A stretch of DNA of 5,931 nt from Acidobacteriaceae bacterium (GCA_030040115.1 JASHUH010000039.1:1-5931); one strand, 5' to 3'; shown: positions 1 through 5,931, counted from the first letter of the stretch. Numbers and translations: made by a program. The notes: a model not told the origin generated them from the sequence alone.

Positions 1-1
1 G

Positions 2-217
2 GCTGAACTGGCGTTCCAGAGGAGTGGCCACCGAGGCGGCCATGATCTGCGCGCTGGCGCCGGGTAGACTGGCCTGCACGTTGATCGTCGGAAAATCCAC
101 CTCGGGCAAAGGCGCCACCGGCAGCACAGTGTAGCCGACAGCCCCCGCAAGCGCCACCGCGGCGGTGAGGAGCGTGGTGCCTACGGGCCGATGAATAAAC
201 GGAGAGGAAATGCTCAT
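2..217 (-). CDS. RND (HAE1/MdtC-type) efflux pump inner-membrane subunit, N-terminal part only
   Basis: This is the first 72 codons of a proton-driven RND multidrug exporter, the inner-membrane trimer of a three-part pump; the gene continues past the left edge. Read from the ATG at 217-215, the protein opens with [17 protein letters not shown], the usual short cytoplasmic N-terminus. A first transmembrane helix follows (about residues 14-33), and then the porter-domain signature [14 protein letters not shown] and [21 protein letters not shown]. This pattern is typical of MdtB/MdtC-like members; which one cannot be decided from 72 residues. The start is supported by GGAGAG at 226-221, three bases before the ATG. 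The stub of a second RND subunit lies 31 bases upstream on the same strand, so this was probably the second pump gene of an mdtBC-like operon. Family assignment is firm. Whether the rest of the gene is intact cannot be seen here. Confidence 0.93.
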   Translation of the reverse strand, partial: MSISSPFIHRPVGTTLLTAAVALAGAVGYTVLPVAPLPEVDFPTINVQASLPGASAQIMAASVATPLERQFS

Positions 218-549
218 GCGCTCTCCGGGTGAGACTCCGACCGGCCGCTCATGCGTGTTCGGGGAAGAAGCGGCCAGCGATGCGCTGGGCGATGCGGCTG
301 AAGAAGATTTAGATCGGCGGAGCGGTAGAGAGGGTGAAGACCTGCCTGAGTGTCTTTGAACGCCGTAAAATCACTACTCGGCAAGACGCCCTTCTGCCGG
401 AAATGGCGGTCGAACAGCCGGCCCGCCCTCCCGTTGAACTGAGACGGATTTCGTCCGATGGAACAGAGATCTACTTCCTCGCCGTGCGCTGCGAAAGCCG
501 GCGGCAGCAAGGCAACTGCGAATATGCCAATGAAAGCACAATGATCCAT
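214..549 (-). CDS. Small secreted-protein frame, probably the 5' end of a hypothetical gene fused to the RND scar
   Basis: An open frame from the ATG at 549-547 (an in-frame ATG also at 567-565) runs 111 codons to TGA at 216-214, overlapping the start of the RND gene as ATGA. Residues 1-20 look like a signal peptide: MDH, then a hydrophobic core [12 protein letters not shown], then PPAFA-AHG, an AxA-type cleavage site. The next stretch, [18 protein letters not shown], resembles small exported proteins of acidobacteria with an 'LC.L..NP..FNGK' opening; this is a recalled likeness, not a named domain. After about residue 50 (near position 400) the sequence becomes arginine- and proline-rich and lies over the RND stub in another frame, so that half is probably not native. 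I infer a truncated secreted protein fused to leftover DNA by a deletion. No convincing ribosome site precedes either start. Function unknown. Confidence 0.4.
   Translation of the reverse strand: MDHCAFIGIFAVALLPPAFAAHGEEVDLCSIGRNPSQFNGRAGRLFDRHFRQKGVLPSSDFTAFKDTQAGLHPLYRSADLNLLQPHRPAHRWPLLPRTRMSGRSESHPESA
249..347 (-). pseudogene. C-terminal stub of a second RND efflux pump subunit (MdtB-like), with an in-frame TAA
   Basis: Translating the minus strand from about 347 gives [12 protein letters not shown], then a TAA stop (311-309), then [19 protein letters not shown] and a TGA stop (251-249). RND pumps end in this way: the last transmembrane helix has the form SQxxTLYTTPVIYxxF, followed by a short basic tail. 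The TAA falls exactly where the family Tyr is expected (TAT or TAC changed to TAA). Resemblance to the family fades upstream of about 347, so only the last 33 or so codons of a gene of about 1,030 codons remain. The reading frame differs from that of the overlapping secreted-protein frame. It lies directly upstream of the second pump gene, as expected for an mdtB-mdtC pair whose first member was deleted. The resemblance is from memory and the stub is short. Confidence 0.72.
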
Positions 550-770
550 TCCACAGCCTGATTGCATTCTAAACTCGGACCTGGCGATCGCCTGCCCGCG
601 GAGCGATCAGTTTGCTGCGGTGAGATGAAATGATCCAGCGGTCGGGCGCAACTGACGTGACCTGAATCAACCATGGTCATCCGCGCCGATGGCTCGGGGA
701 TGGCCCGGCCGAAACGGTCATTTCGCCTGCTGGATGCGCAAAGCTTCGCCCGGCGCGCCAAGGTATTTAC

Positions 771-843
771 CGTTAGCCGCAGATGAACGTTCTAAGTGGT
801 GCGCGTTCAGTTGCATAGAGTTCCGTTAGAACTGCGGCTAACG
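771..843. repeat. Imperfect inverted repeat with perfect 12-bp arms
   Basis: CGTTAGCCGCAG at 771-782 is the exact reverse complement of CTGCGGCTAACG at 832-843. Just inside the arms, TTCTAA (790-795) faces TTAGAA (826-831), extending the stem after a seven-base bulge. Within the loop, TGAACG (784-789) can instead pair with CGTTCA (804-809). There is no T-run, so it is not a typical intrinsic terminator. It could be a REP-like element, the end pair of a miniature mobile element, or an operator; no flanking target duplication is visible. Confidence 0.6.
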
Positions 844-854
844 TTGCAATCTAT

Positions 855-887
855 CGATGGGCGGGGCCGAAACACGCCGGCCCATCG
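855..887. repeat. 8-bp-arm hairpin in the leader of the first Nif3-like relic
   Basis: CGATGGGC (855-862) pairs with GCCCATCG (880-887). After one mismatch, two more G-C pairs can form. The stem is GC-rich and ends 22 bases before the ATG at 910. No poly-T follows, so it may be a leader-RNA structure or an operator rather than a terminator. The arms are clear in the sequence; any function is a guess. Confidence 0.45.
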
Positions 888-897
888 TCCGGATGGC

Positions 898-904
898 GGG
901 GGAG
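898..904 (+). promoter_or_regulatory. Ribosome binding site that fixes the original Nif3-like start at 910
   Basis: GGGGGAG lies five bases before the ATG at 910. It marks this ATG, rather than the ATG at 972 in the longer open frame, as the ancestral start, and so supports a frameshift between the two. Confidence 0.5.
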
Positions 905-909
905 AGCCA

Positions 910-1730
910 ATGGAAAGCAGACCGACAGGACGGACTGTGGAGTTGATCCTGAACGCGCATTCGGCAATCCCATGACGACGGCGAGGTACGAGGGTCTTTG
1001 CGCGGGAGATCCCACCACGGAGGTCAGCGGGGCGGTCGTGTGCTATGCGCCAACAGTCGATTTTCTGCGGCGGACGGCGGATGAGCAAAGGAACCTGCCG
1101 ATCTGCCGTGAGTACCCGTTTTTTCTGCATGGCGGTGTGAACTACAGCTACACCAGCGAAGGGCTCGAAGCCGCAATTAAGGATGATCCGGTGGTGGCGG
1201 CGAAGCGAAACTTCATTGCTTCGCACAAGCTCATGGTCTATCGGTATGGAGCGGCGTGGGACCAGTTCCGGCCGCATGCGCAATCGGCGGCGCTGGCGAA
1301 AGCGCTGGGGTTCGCGCCGATTCACTGGCCCGCAGGGGACCGGTCGCGGGCGGTGGTGTGCAACCTTGCCAGCAAGACGACTTGATTGACGTTGGCGAAT
1401 ATCGCCGTCGAGAAACTGCAGTGCACTGCGCCCCGAACCGTAGGCAGCTTCAATACACGCGTAAGCCGGGTTGCCGTGATTGCGGGCGAAACCGATCCCA
1501 AGGAAGCTTTGGCCAGAGTGTTGTGGGACCAGAAGATTGACGGCGTGATTGCGGGCGCAGGCGGGACGATTGATGAAGTCGACGGCGCAATTTCTTACTT
1601 TCGCGACGTGATGGCGACAGGACGGAAGATTGCATTGCTGGGGTTGGGCTACGGGCTGTCGGAAGGACCGGGCGTGGAGGAAATGGCGCATTGGATGCAA
1701 AGTGTTTTGCCTGATCTGCATATCGCCTAG
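910..1730 (+). pseudogene. Nif3/DUF34-like dinuclear-metal protein relic 1, with a frameshift and an in-frame TGA
   Basis: Nif3-family proteins are toroidal oligomers with a two-metal site and poorly defined function. Three pieces join into one protein of about 273 residues. 910-975 encodes MESRPTGRTVELILNAHSAI before a TGA. The frame from 972 continues TTARYEGLCAGDPTTEVSG, resembling the family's 'T.D....GDP...V.GI' strand. It runs through DDPVVAAKRNFIASHKLMVYR to a TGA at 1383-1385, and resumes in the same frame with LTLANIAVEKLQ, RVAVIAGETDPKEAL and IAGAGGTIDEVDGAISYFRD, ending at the TAG at 1728-1730. One missing base near 970 would join pieces 1 and 2. Where relic 2 keeps His-Glu after Ile-Cys, this copy reads ICREYP, so a likely metal-binding His is absent. 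Three separate defects argue for a true pseudogene rather than a reading error. The family name is recalled, not searched; I am fairly confident that the three pieces were one gene. Confidence 0.7.
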
Positions 1731-1743
1731 TGGCCAACGCCGG

Positions 1744-1899
1744 ACCCGAGTTGTGCTGCAGCGCGCCGCCGCAAAGGGAAGAAACTTCGTCATCTGCCAT
1801 GAGTAGTCGTCGTTTTGGGATGGGTTCGATCCTCCGCAGGTGATGGTGGACGATCCGGTGCATCAGGCGAAAATCAAGTTTGCTGCGGACCATGAGATG
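1744..1899 (+). pseudogene. Nif3/DUF34-like relic 2, central fragment with an in-frame TAG
   Basis: Starting 13 bases after relic 1 ends, one frame reads TRVVLQRAAAKGRNFVICHE, then TAG (1804-1806), then SSFWDGFDPPQ and VMVDDPVHQAKIKFAADHEM. The family pattern is a helix, then 'NFVITHEPTFWD', then 'DPVYQAK..F...H', so this is the segment around the first metal ligands (His-Glu retained) and the following helix. The TAG sits where a Pro is expected. No start, N-terminal strand or C-terminal half remains: after about 1900 the frame stays open to 2046 but loses all likeness. It aligns with relic 1 (NLPICRE, DDPVVAAKRNFIASHKL) but differs enough to be a paralogue of another subfamily rather than a recent duplicate. 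Family assignment is from recalled patterns. Confidence 0.62.
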
Positions 1900-2351
1900 G
1901 CGGGTATGCCTGGCCCGATGTATTTCAGCGTTACTGCCATTTCCCGGGACGGTCGATTTGGCAATGTGCTGGGAAGGAGATCCCAGTCAGTCAACACGTT
2001 GGGCACAGAGAGAGACTGGGACCTGCCGTCCACCGCGGAGAGATGAAGGTGGGCGCCTGAATCTGGGATTCGGGCCTGTAATCTGGCAGCCAAACAACAT
2101 AGGGTACCTCCATGGCTTCGCCTCCCCGGTCATGTCAGTTGATGTGTAAAAGTAGGGGCGAAACTAAGCCGAGGAATCTTGACAAAAATCCTTGTGCGGC
2201 AGAACTTCGAGGGCCGCTCCGCCAGAAGAATTTGAGTTCTACACATGCTCCAAAAGCATCGTTCAACTCTCCGGCACTTCATCGGCCTGGGAGAGGCTTT
2301 CGTGATCGACCTGAGCACCTTTCACGGAGAAGAACACAGATTTGCGAATAC
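1900..2351. other. Gene-free stretch
   Basis: Several short frames cross this stretch on both strands, but none shows a recognisable motif, a good ribosome site or a signal sequence. It contains a small perfect hairpin, CTGGGA (1969-1974) with TCCCAG (1981-1986), and a lone TTGACA at 2179-2184 without a fitting -10 box. The part after 2130 is noticeably less GC-rich than the flanking genes. No terminator was found for the aminotransferase gene, whose 3' end abuts the right edge. Confidence 0.5.
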
Positions 2352-3538
2352 TTAGCTTACCAGTAATCCCTTCGCCAGCATTTGCCGGATGCCGCGGAGG
2401 GCCTGGCGGGTGCGTTCTTCGTTTTCGATGAGGGCGAAGCGGACGTGGTGGTCGCCGTAGTCGCCGAAGCCGATGCCGGGCGAGACGGCGACCTTGGCGT
2501 CGGTGAGCAGGAGCTTGGAGAACTCAAGCGACTTGAGCTCGCGATAGGCTCGGGAATTTTGGCCCAGACGAACATGGTGGCTTTGGGCAGGGCGACCTGC
2601 CAACCGGCTTTGTTGAGGCCTTCGACGAGGACGTTGCGGCGGCTGCGGTAGATCGAGCAGATTTCGGCGACGCAGTGCTGAGGGCCTTCGAGGGCGGCGA
2701 TGGCCGCGACCTGGATGGGCGTGAAGGCGCCGTAATCGAAGTAGCTCTTGAGGCGGGCGAGAGCGGAGACCAGCACCGGGTTGCCGACCATGAAGCCGAC
2801 GCACCAGCCGGGCATGTTGTAGCTCTTGGAGAGGGTGAAAAATTCGACCGCGACATCCTTGGCGCCGGGGACTTCCATGACACTGGGCGGCTTGTAGCCA
2901 TCGAAGGCGATGTCGGCGTAGGCGAGGTCGTGGATGAGGTGGAAGCCGTGCTCGCGGGCGAGCTCGACGAGGCGGGCGAGGAAGGGCAGGTCGACGCACG
3001 CGGTGGTGGGGTTGGACGGGAAATTGACGATGAGGGCTTTGGGCCGCGGGGTCATGCGAGGGATGAGATCTTCCAGCTGGCCGAGGAATTCTTCCTGGTC
3101 ATGGACGGGCACGCTGACGATGTGGGCGCCGGCGATGACGGGGCCGTAGATGTGGATGGGGTAACTGGGATTGGGGACGAGGACGGTGTCGCGCGAGTCG
3201 AGGATGGCGAGGCAGAGGTGGGCGATGCCTTCCTTGGAGCCGATGGTGACGATGGCCTCGGATTCGGGATCGAGATCGACGTTGTAGCGGGATTTGTACC
3301 ACATGCAGATGGACTTGCGCAGGCGGGGAAGGCCGCGGGAAACGGAGTAGCGGTGGGTGGGCGGCTTGAGCGCGGCCTCGACCATTTTGTCGACGATGTG
3401 GCGGGGAGTGGCGCCGTCGGGATTGCCCATGCCGAAATCAATGATGTCTTCGCCGCGGCGGCGCGCGGCCATCTTCATCTCGCCGGTGATGTTGAAGACA
3501 TAGGCCGGCAGGCGCTGAATGCGGCTGAACTCTTCCAT
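2352..3538 (-). CDS. alaC: AlaC-type class I aminotransferase (alanine/pyruvate), frameshifted near the C-terminus
   Basis: This is a PLP enzyme of fold type I that moves an amino group between alanine or a similar amino acid and a 2-oxoacid in the cytosol. It matches E. coli AlaC closely: [64 protein letters not shown] (Asn176), HDLAYADI (Asp204, Tyr207), then [11 protein letters not shown] with the PLP-lysine at 238. The ATG at 3538 has GGAG five bases upstream. After KIPEP (codon 331) the frame turns into a Ser/Pro/Ala-rich tail and stops at 2357 (393 codons). The next frame continues exactly as the family does: [36 protein letters not shown], ending at 2352. One base is missing near 2546/2547; restored length is 395. 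The lost part carries the substrate-carboxylate Arg (367). Residue 246 is Cys where AlaC has the phosphate-binding Arg (GWR). The family is certain; activity is doubtful. Confidence 0.93.
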
Positions 3539-3543
3539 GATGA

Positions 3544-3547
3544 CTCC
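3544..3547 (-). promoter_or_regulatory. Ribosome binding site of the AlaC-type gene
   Basis: GGAG on the minus strand, five bases before the ATG at 3538. It selects this start, which also matches the N-terminus of the family. Confidence 0.6.
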
Positions 3548-3559
3548 AGTGTACAGGGG

Positions 3560-3584
3560 TCAGGGATCAGGGAACGAGGGAACG
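3560..3584. repeat. Short tandem repeats in the divergent intergenic region
   Basis: TCAGGGA occurs twice in tandem (3560-3566, 3567-3573), then GGGAACG occurs twice (3570-3576, 3578-3584) separated by one A. Runs of this TCAGGGA type are, as I recall, common between acidobacterial genes. Here they lie in the aminotransferase leader. This is probably slippage-generated filler; a regulatory role is unproven. Confidence 0.5.
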
Positions 3585-3620
3585 GCTGGCGGGTTGGCGG
3601 CGTGGAGTGGGTCGTGAGGG

Positions 3621-3636
3621 CGAAATTTATACTTGT
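3621..3636. promoter_or_regulatory. AT-rich island with overlapping -10-like boxes for both divergent genes
   Basis: This is the only AT-rich patch in the 104-base space between the two divergent genes. The plus strand reads TATACT (3628-3633) and the minus strand reads TATAAA (3631-3626), so the boxes overlap. A minus-strand start here gives the aminotransferase a leader of about 80 bases. A plus-strand start would fall almost at the tyrS ATG and give a nearly leaderless message. No good -35 box is seen for either direction, so this is a weak prediction. Confidence 0.3.
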
Positions 3637-3642
3637 GGAGAG

Positions 3643-4983
3643 ATGCCTGAATTTCTACCTGTCGATGAGCAGATGGATCTGCTGGAGAAGGGCGCGGCAG
3701 AGATTATCCGCGTTGCCGATTTGCGCGAGCGGCTGGAAGAAAGCCGCGCGACAGGACGGCCGCTGCGCGTGAAGGCGGGGTTTGACCCCACGGCGCCGGA
3801 TCTGCACCTGGGCCACACGGTGCTGATGCGCAAGCTGCGCCATTTTCAGCAGCTCGGGCATAGGGTGATTTTCCTGGTGGGGGATTTTACTTCGCTGATC
3901 GGCGACCCGACGGGGCGGAACGTGACGCGCAAGCCGCTGACGCGCGAGCAGATCGACGCCAACGCCGAGACGTATAAGCAACAGGTGTTCCGGATCCTGG
4001 ATGAGAAGGTGACGGAGGTGCGCTACAACAGCGAGTGGCTGGGCAAGTTGGGCTACGAAGGGACGATCCGGCTGACGGCGCACTTCACGGTTTCGCAGAT
4101 GCTGGAGCGGGACGAGTTTCACACGCGCTTCCAAAAGGAGCAGCCCATCGGCGTGCATGAGCTGCTGTATCCGGTGATGCAGGGCTACGATTCGGTGGCG
4201 CTCGAGTGCGACGTGGAGCTGGGCGGGACGGATCAGCGCTTCAACCTGGGCTGCGGGCGCGAGCTGCAGAGGCATTATGGGCAGAAGCCGCAGATTGTGC
4301 TGATGACGCCGATTTTGGAGGGCCTGGATGGCGTGCAGAAGATGTCGAAGTCGCTCAACAACGCGATCGGCATCAACGAGCCGGCCGGGGAGATGTACGG
4401 GAAATTGATGAGCATCAGCGATGAGCTGATGTGGAAATATTTTCTGTTGCTGACGGATCTGCGCGGCTCGGAGATCGAGGCGCTGCAGGCCGATGTGGCT
4501 GCGGGACGCGCGCACCCGATGGAAATGAAAAAGCGGCTGGCGCGGACGATCGTGGCAGGATTTCATGGTGAGGCTGTTGCCTGCAATGCCGGCGAGAACT
4601 GGGCGCGGATGTTTCAGCAAAAAGCTTTTTCGAGCAGCGTGGAGGAGGTCCATTTAAGCCTATCGGATTTTTTACCGACCGGGCATAGCGAAATGAGGCA
4701 AATGCGCGAACTCTCGGCGGAGGATTTTTCCAGCCAAGGTGCATTCTCTTTGCTCAAAATTGGCAATCTGCTTACGGCTGCGGGATTGGTTTCCTCGAAT
4801 GCAGAGGCGCAAAGAAAGCTAAAGGAAGGGGCCGTCCATATAAACGAAGTAGTGTGGACAAAGCCTGTTCGGCCGTTGGAAGACCGCGATTTTGTGGAGC
4901 CGGAAAACCCCGGCGGTCCGAGAAATACGGTCCGCCTCCGGATCCGTTTGGGCAAAAGGGCGAAGGTTGTTACGCTCTCTTGA
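3643..4983 (+). CDS. tyrS: Tyrosyl-tRNA synthetase
   Basis: This cytosolic enzyme activates tyrosine with ATP and loads it on tRNA-Tyr; it is essential unless a second copy exists. The 446-residue product has the class Ic Rossmann core: [15 protein letters not shown] (HIGH-type motif at 55-58), [13 protein letters not shown] (80-92), the tyrosine-pocket residues Tyr176, Gln180 and Asp183 in [19 protein letters not shown] (191-201), and KMSKS (233-237). The anticodon-binding linker follows, then an S4 RNA-binding domain (about 367-430, with [18 protein letters not shown] and VHINE). I chose the ATG at 3643, because [10 protein letters not shown] is the family's usual start and GGAG lies just before it; an in-frame GTG at 3607 would add 12 unlikely residues. 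The gene is divergent from the aminotransferase and convergent with the TPR gene. The last 380 or so bases are far less GC-rich than the rest. All catalytic motifs are intact. Confidence 0.97.
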   Translation: MPEFLPVDEQMDLLEKGAAEIIRVADLRERLEESRATGRPLRVKAGFDPTAPDLHLGHTVLMRKLRHFQQLGHRVIFLVGDFTSLIGDPTGRNVTRKPLTREQIDANAETYKQQVFRILDEKVTEVRYNSEWLGKLGYEGTIRLTAHFTVSQMLERDEFHTRFQKEQPIGVHELLYPVMQGYDSVALECDVELGGTDQRFNLGCGRELQRHYGQKPQIVLMTPILEGLDGVQKMSKSLNNAIGINEPAGEMYGKLMSISDELMWKYFLLLTDLRGSEIEALQADVAAGRAHPMEMKKRLARTIVAGFHGEAVACNAGENWARMFQQKAFSSSVEEVHLSLSDFLPTGHSEMRQMRELSAEDFSSQGAFSLLKIGNLLTAAGLVSSNAEAQRKLKEGAVHINEVVWTKPVRPLEDRDFVEPENPGGPRNTVRLRIRLGKRAKVVTLS

Positions 4984-5033
4984 AAACGGATCTTGACCTG
5001 GATCACTCAAAAGTTCTTGGTTCTCGTGACTGC

Positions 5034-5846
5034 TCACTGGCCGGCGAGAAGCTGCTGGAAGTCGGGATTGGCGCGAAGCAGGGAGAATTCGCTGTCGAGG
5101 GCGATTTTGCTGGACGTAACGAAACCCTCGTGGAGGGCCTGGCGTAGATAATTGACGGCGCAGTCAGCGAGCCCCGCGCGGGCGCAACTTCTAGCCTTGT
5201 AGTAGTTGGCCGCGCCGCGGGCCCGGGCAGGAATGGGGTCGTCGGTTTGGGGCCCGAAGTGGTTCTCGAAGACTTGCGGATTGATGGCGAGGGCCTGTTT
5301 GAAGGCGTCCCATCCCCGGTCGTACTTGCCCTGGACAAGCAGGTTGGTGCCCAGGTTCTTCAGGAACAGGGCGTTGTTGGGGTCGAGCTTGAGCGCCTTG
5401 CGATACATGCGCTCGCCCGATGCAAAATCCTTGAGTTGGTCGTCAATAGTCCCTAGATTATTGAGCGCGATGGAATTTTCCCGGTCGAGTTTGAGCGACT
5501 CCTTATAGCAATGGGCGGCGTGTTTGAGGGCGAACATCATCTGGTAGGCGACGCCCATTTTATTCCAGACCACTGGAGTATGGGGGGTGACTTGGGAATA
5601 GGCGTCGATGGCCGCTTGATAGCGCCCGCGAACTTCATCGATGTCGCCGATCTGCTCGGCAGTGAGGTGGGGTCGCTGCGGTGGCGAGGGAAGCGAAGCG
5701 GAAGGCGCCGCCTTCGAGGAAATGACTGAGGCCGCCTGCACCGGCTCAACCTGCTGGGCCGGCGCAACCCGATACCGCGATGCGGCGGGAAAAACGAAAA
5801 GCAGAAGCCCGGCGGCAAGCCAGGGGTCATGAGAAGGCCCAAACAT
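5034..5846 (-). CDS. Secreted or periplasmic TPR-repeat protein
   Basis: A 270-residue protein of unknown specific function. Residues 1-22 look like an export signal (MFGPSHDPWLAAGLLLFVFPAAS), followed by a low-complexity Ala/Ser/Pro/Gln linker to about 60. Tetratricopeptide repeats then follow: a degenerate one at about 64-86 (RGRYQAAIDAYSQV) and three good ones at about 91-122 (VVWNKMGVAYQM..ALKHAAHCYKESLKLD), 125-156 (ALNNLGTIDDQLKDFASGERM, KALKLDPN) and 159-190 (LFLKNLGTNLLVQGKYDRGWD, ALAINP). The C-terminus, ALHEGFVTSSKIALDSEF with DFQQLL, is the helical cap common in bacterial TPR proteins. TPRs bind protein partners, so a scaffold role in the envelope is plausible but inferred. Start at 5846: GGAAAG lies just before the ATG. 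It stops 50 bases from the end of tyrS, facing it, with no clear terminator between them. No defects are seen. Confidence 0.85.
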   Translation of the reverse strand: MFGPSHDPWLAAGLLLFVFPAASRYRVAPAQQVEPVQAASVISSKAAPSASLPSPPQRPHLTAEQIGDIDEVRGRYQAAIDAYSQVTPHTPVVWNKMGVAYQMMFALKHAAHCYKESLKLDRENSIALNNLGTIDDQLKDFASGERMYRKALKLDPNNALFLKNLGTNLLVQGKYDRGWDAFKQALAINPQVFENHFGPQTDDPIPARARGAANYYKARSCARAGLADCAVNYLRQALHEGFVTSSKIALDSEFSLLRANPDFQQLLAGQ

Positions 5847-5897
5847 TTCTTTCCCGTGCGTTGCGGAAAGCGTACATCGGGCGGTTTTTCTCAGACA

Positions 5898-5911
5898 GTG
5901 ATTGCACTCAC
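5898..5911. promoter_or_regulatory. CRP/FNR-like palindrome upstream of the TPR gene
   Basis: GTGA (5898-5901), six bases, TCAC (5908-5911) matches the core of the CRP/FNR-family consensus TGTGA-N6-TCACA. The outermost bases do not fit the consensus. It lies 52 bases before the start codon at 5846, a reasonable place for a regulator site. A second palindrome, GGTTC-A-GAACC (5919-5929), follows at once. Such short matches arise by chance often, so this is tentative. Confidence 0.3.
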
Positions 5912-5931
5912 CCGCTGAGGTTCAGAACCGG

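Larger units (their letters stand above)
568..909. other. Gene-free stretch with two inverted repeats
   Basis: No frame here shows recognisable protein similarity; short open stretches exist on both strands but none has a good start site. A 37-codon plus-strand frame from the ATG at 673 ends at 786 and looks like chance. The right half contains the two inverted repeats listed separately and, at 898-904, the ribosome site of the first Nif3-like relic. The leader and promoter of that relic should lie here, but no clear -35/-10 pair was found. Confidence 0.5.

Noticed and set aside
673..786. A 37-codon plus-strand frame starting MVIRADGSGM
   Set aside because: It has no ribosome site and no known motif, and its end overlaps the inverted repeat. 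It is probably chance.
1383..1406. TGA at 1383 as a selenocysteine codon, with the hairpin GGCGA-ATA-TCGCC (1394-1406) as a SECIS element
   Set aside because: The hairpin is too short, with a three-base loop, and the site is a linker where Nif3 proteins need no catalytic Cys. The gene also has a frameshift and lacks an expected metal ligand, so decay explains it better.
807..1793. A 328-codon open frame on the minus strand
   Set aside because: It lies antisense to the Nif3-like relics, is rich in Arg, Pro and His, has no recognisable motif and no ribosome site. It is a typical shadow frame in GC-rich DNA.
2179..2207. TTGACA at 2179-2184 as a promoter -35 box
   Set aside because: At 17 bases spacing the -10 position reads GAACTT, a poor match, and no gene follows on the plus strand.
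2675..3772. A 365-codon plus-strand frame rich in Gly, Asp, Val and Glu
   Set aside because: It is antisense to the aminotransferase and runs into tyrS. Its Gly/Asp/Glu bias is the complement of GC-rich coding sequence.
3655..4653. A 332-codon minus-strand frame opposite tyrS
   Set aside because: It is antisense to a certain gene, its composition is His/Leu/Arg/Gln-rich, and it has no motif.
4984..5033. Terminator between tyrS and the TPR gene
   Set aside because: No stable stem with a T-run could be found in the 50 bases on either strand.

Overview
The window looks like chromosomal DNA of a GC-rich Gram-negative bacterium, most plausibly an acidobacterium. The basis is the character of the tyrosyl-tRNA synthetase, the RND pump start, the Nif3-like relics and a secreted TPR protein. 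This taxonomic placement is inference from recalled family resemblance, not from a search.

Layout, left to right. (a) 2-217, minus: the first 72 codons of an RND (HAE1/MdtC-type) efflux pump that runs off the left edge. Just upstream is a roughly 100-nt stub (249-347) of the C-terminus of a second RND pump, stopped by TAA, and then the start of a small secreted protein (549 leftwards) that runs into the stub. Together these look like a deletion scar. (b) 568-909: no gene; it holds two inverted repeats. (c) 910-1899, plus: two adjacent Nif3/DUF34-like relics. The first is nearly full length but has a frameshift and an in-frame TGA. The second is a central fragment with an in-frame TAG. (d) 1900-2351: no recognisable gene. 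(e) 3538-2352, minus: an AlaC-type alanine aminotransferase with a one-base frameshift near codon 331, and Cys where the family has the Arg that binds the cofactor phosphate. (f) 3539-3642: a shared divergent promoter region with an AT-rich island. (g) 3643-4983, plus: an intact tyrosyl-tRNA synthetase (tyrS), whose last third changes abruptly in base composition. (h) 5846-5034, minus: a secreted or periplasmic TPR protein, convergent with tyrS, with a CRP/FNR-like palindrome upstream.

The genes do not form one pathway. tyrS is housekeeping, the TPR protein is probably envelope-associated, and the pump belongs to an operon that continues outside the window. The strongest theme is gene decay: the left 3.5 kb carries at least four damaged genes (RND tail, secreted protein, two Nif3-like genes) plus a damaged aminotransferase, next to apparently healthy tyrS and TPR genes. 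I found no CRISPR array, tRNA, rRNA, transposase or phage gene, and no convincing new defence or biosynthetic system.
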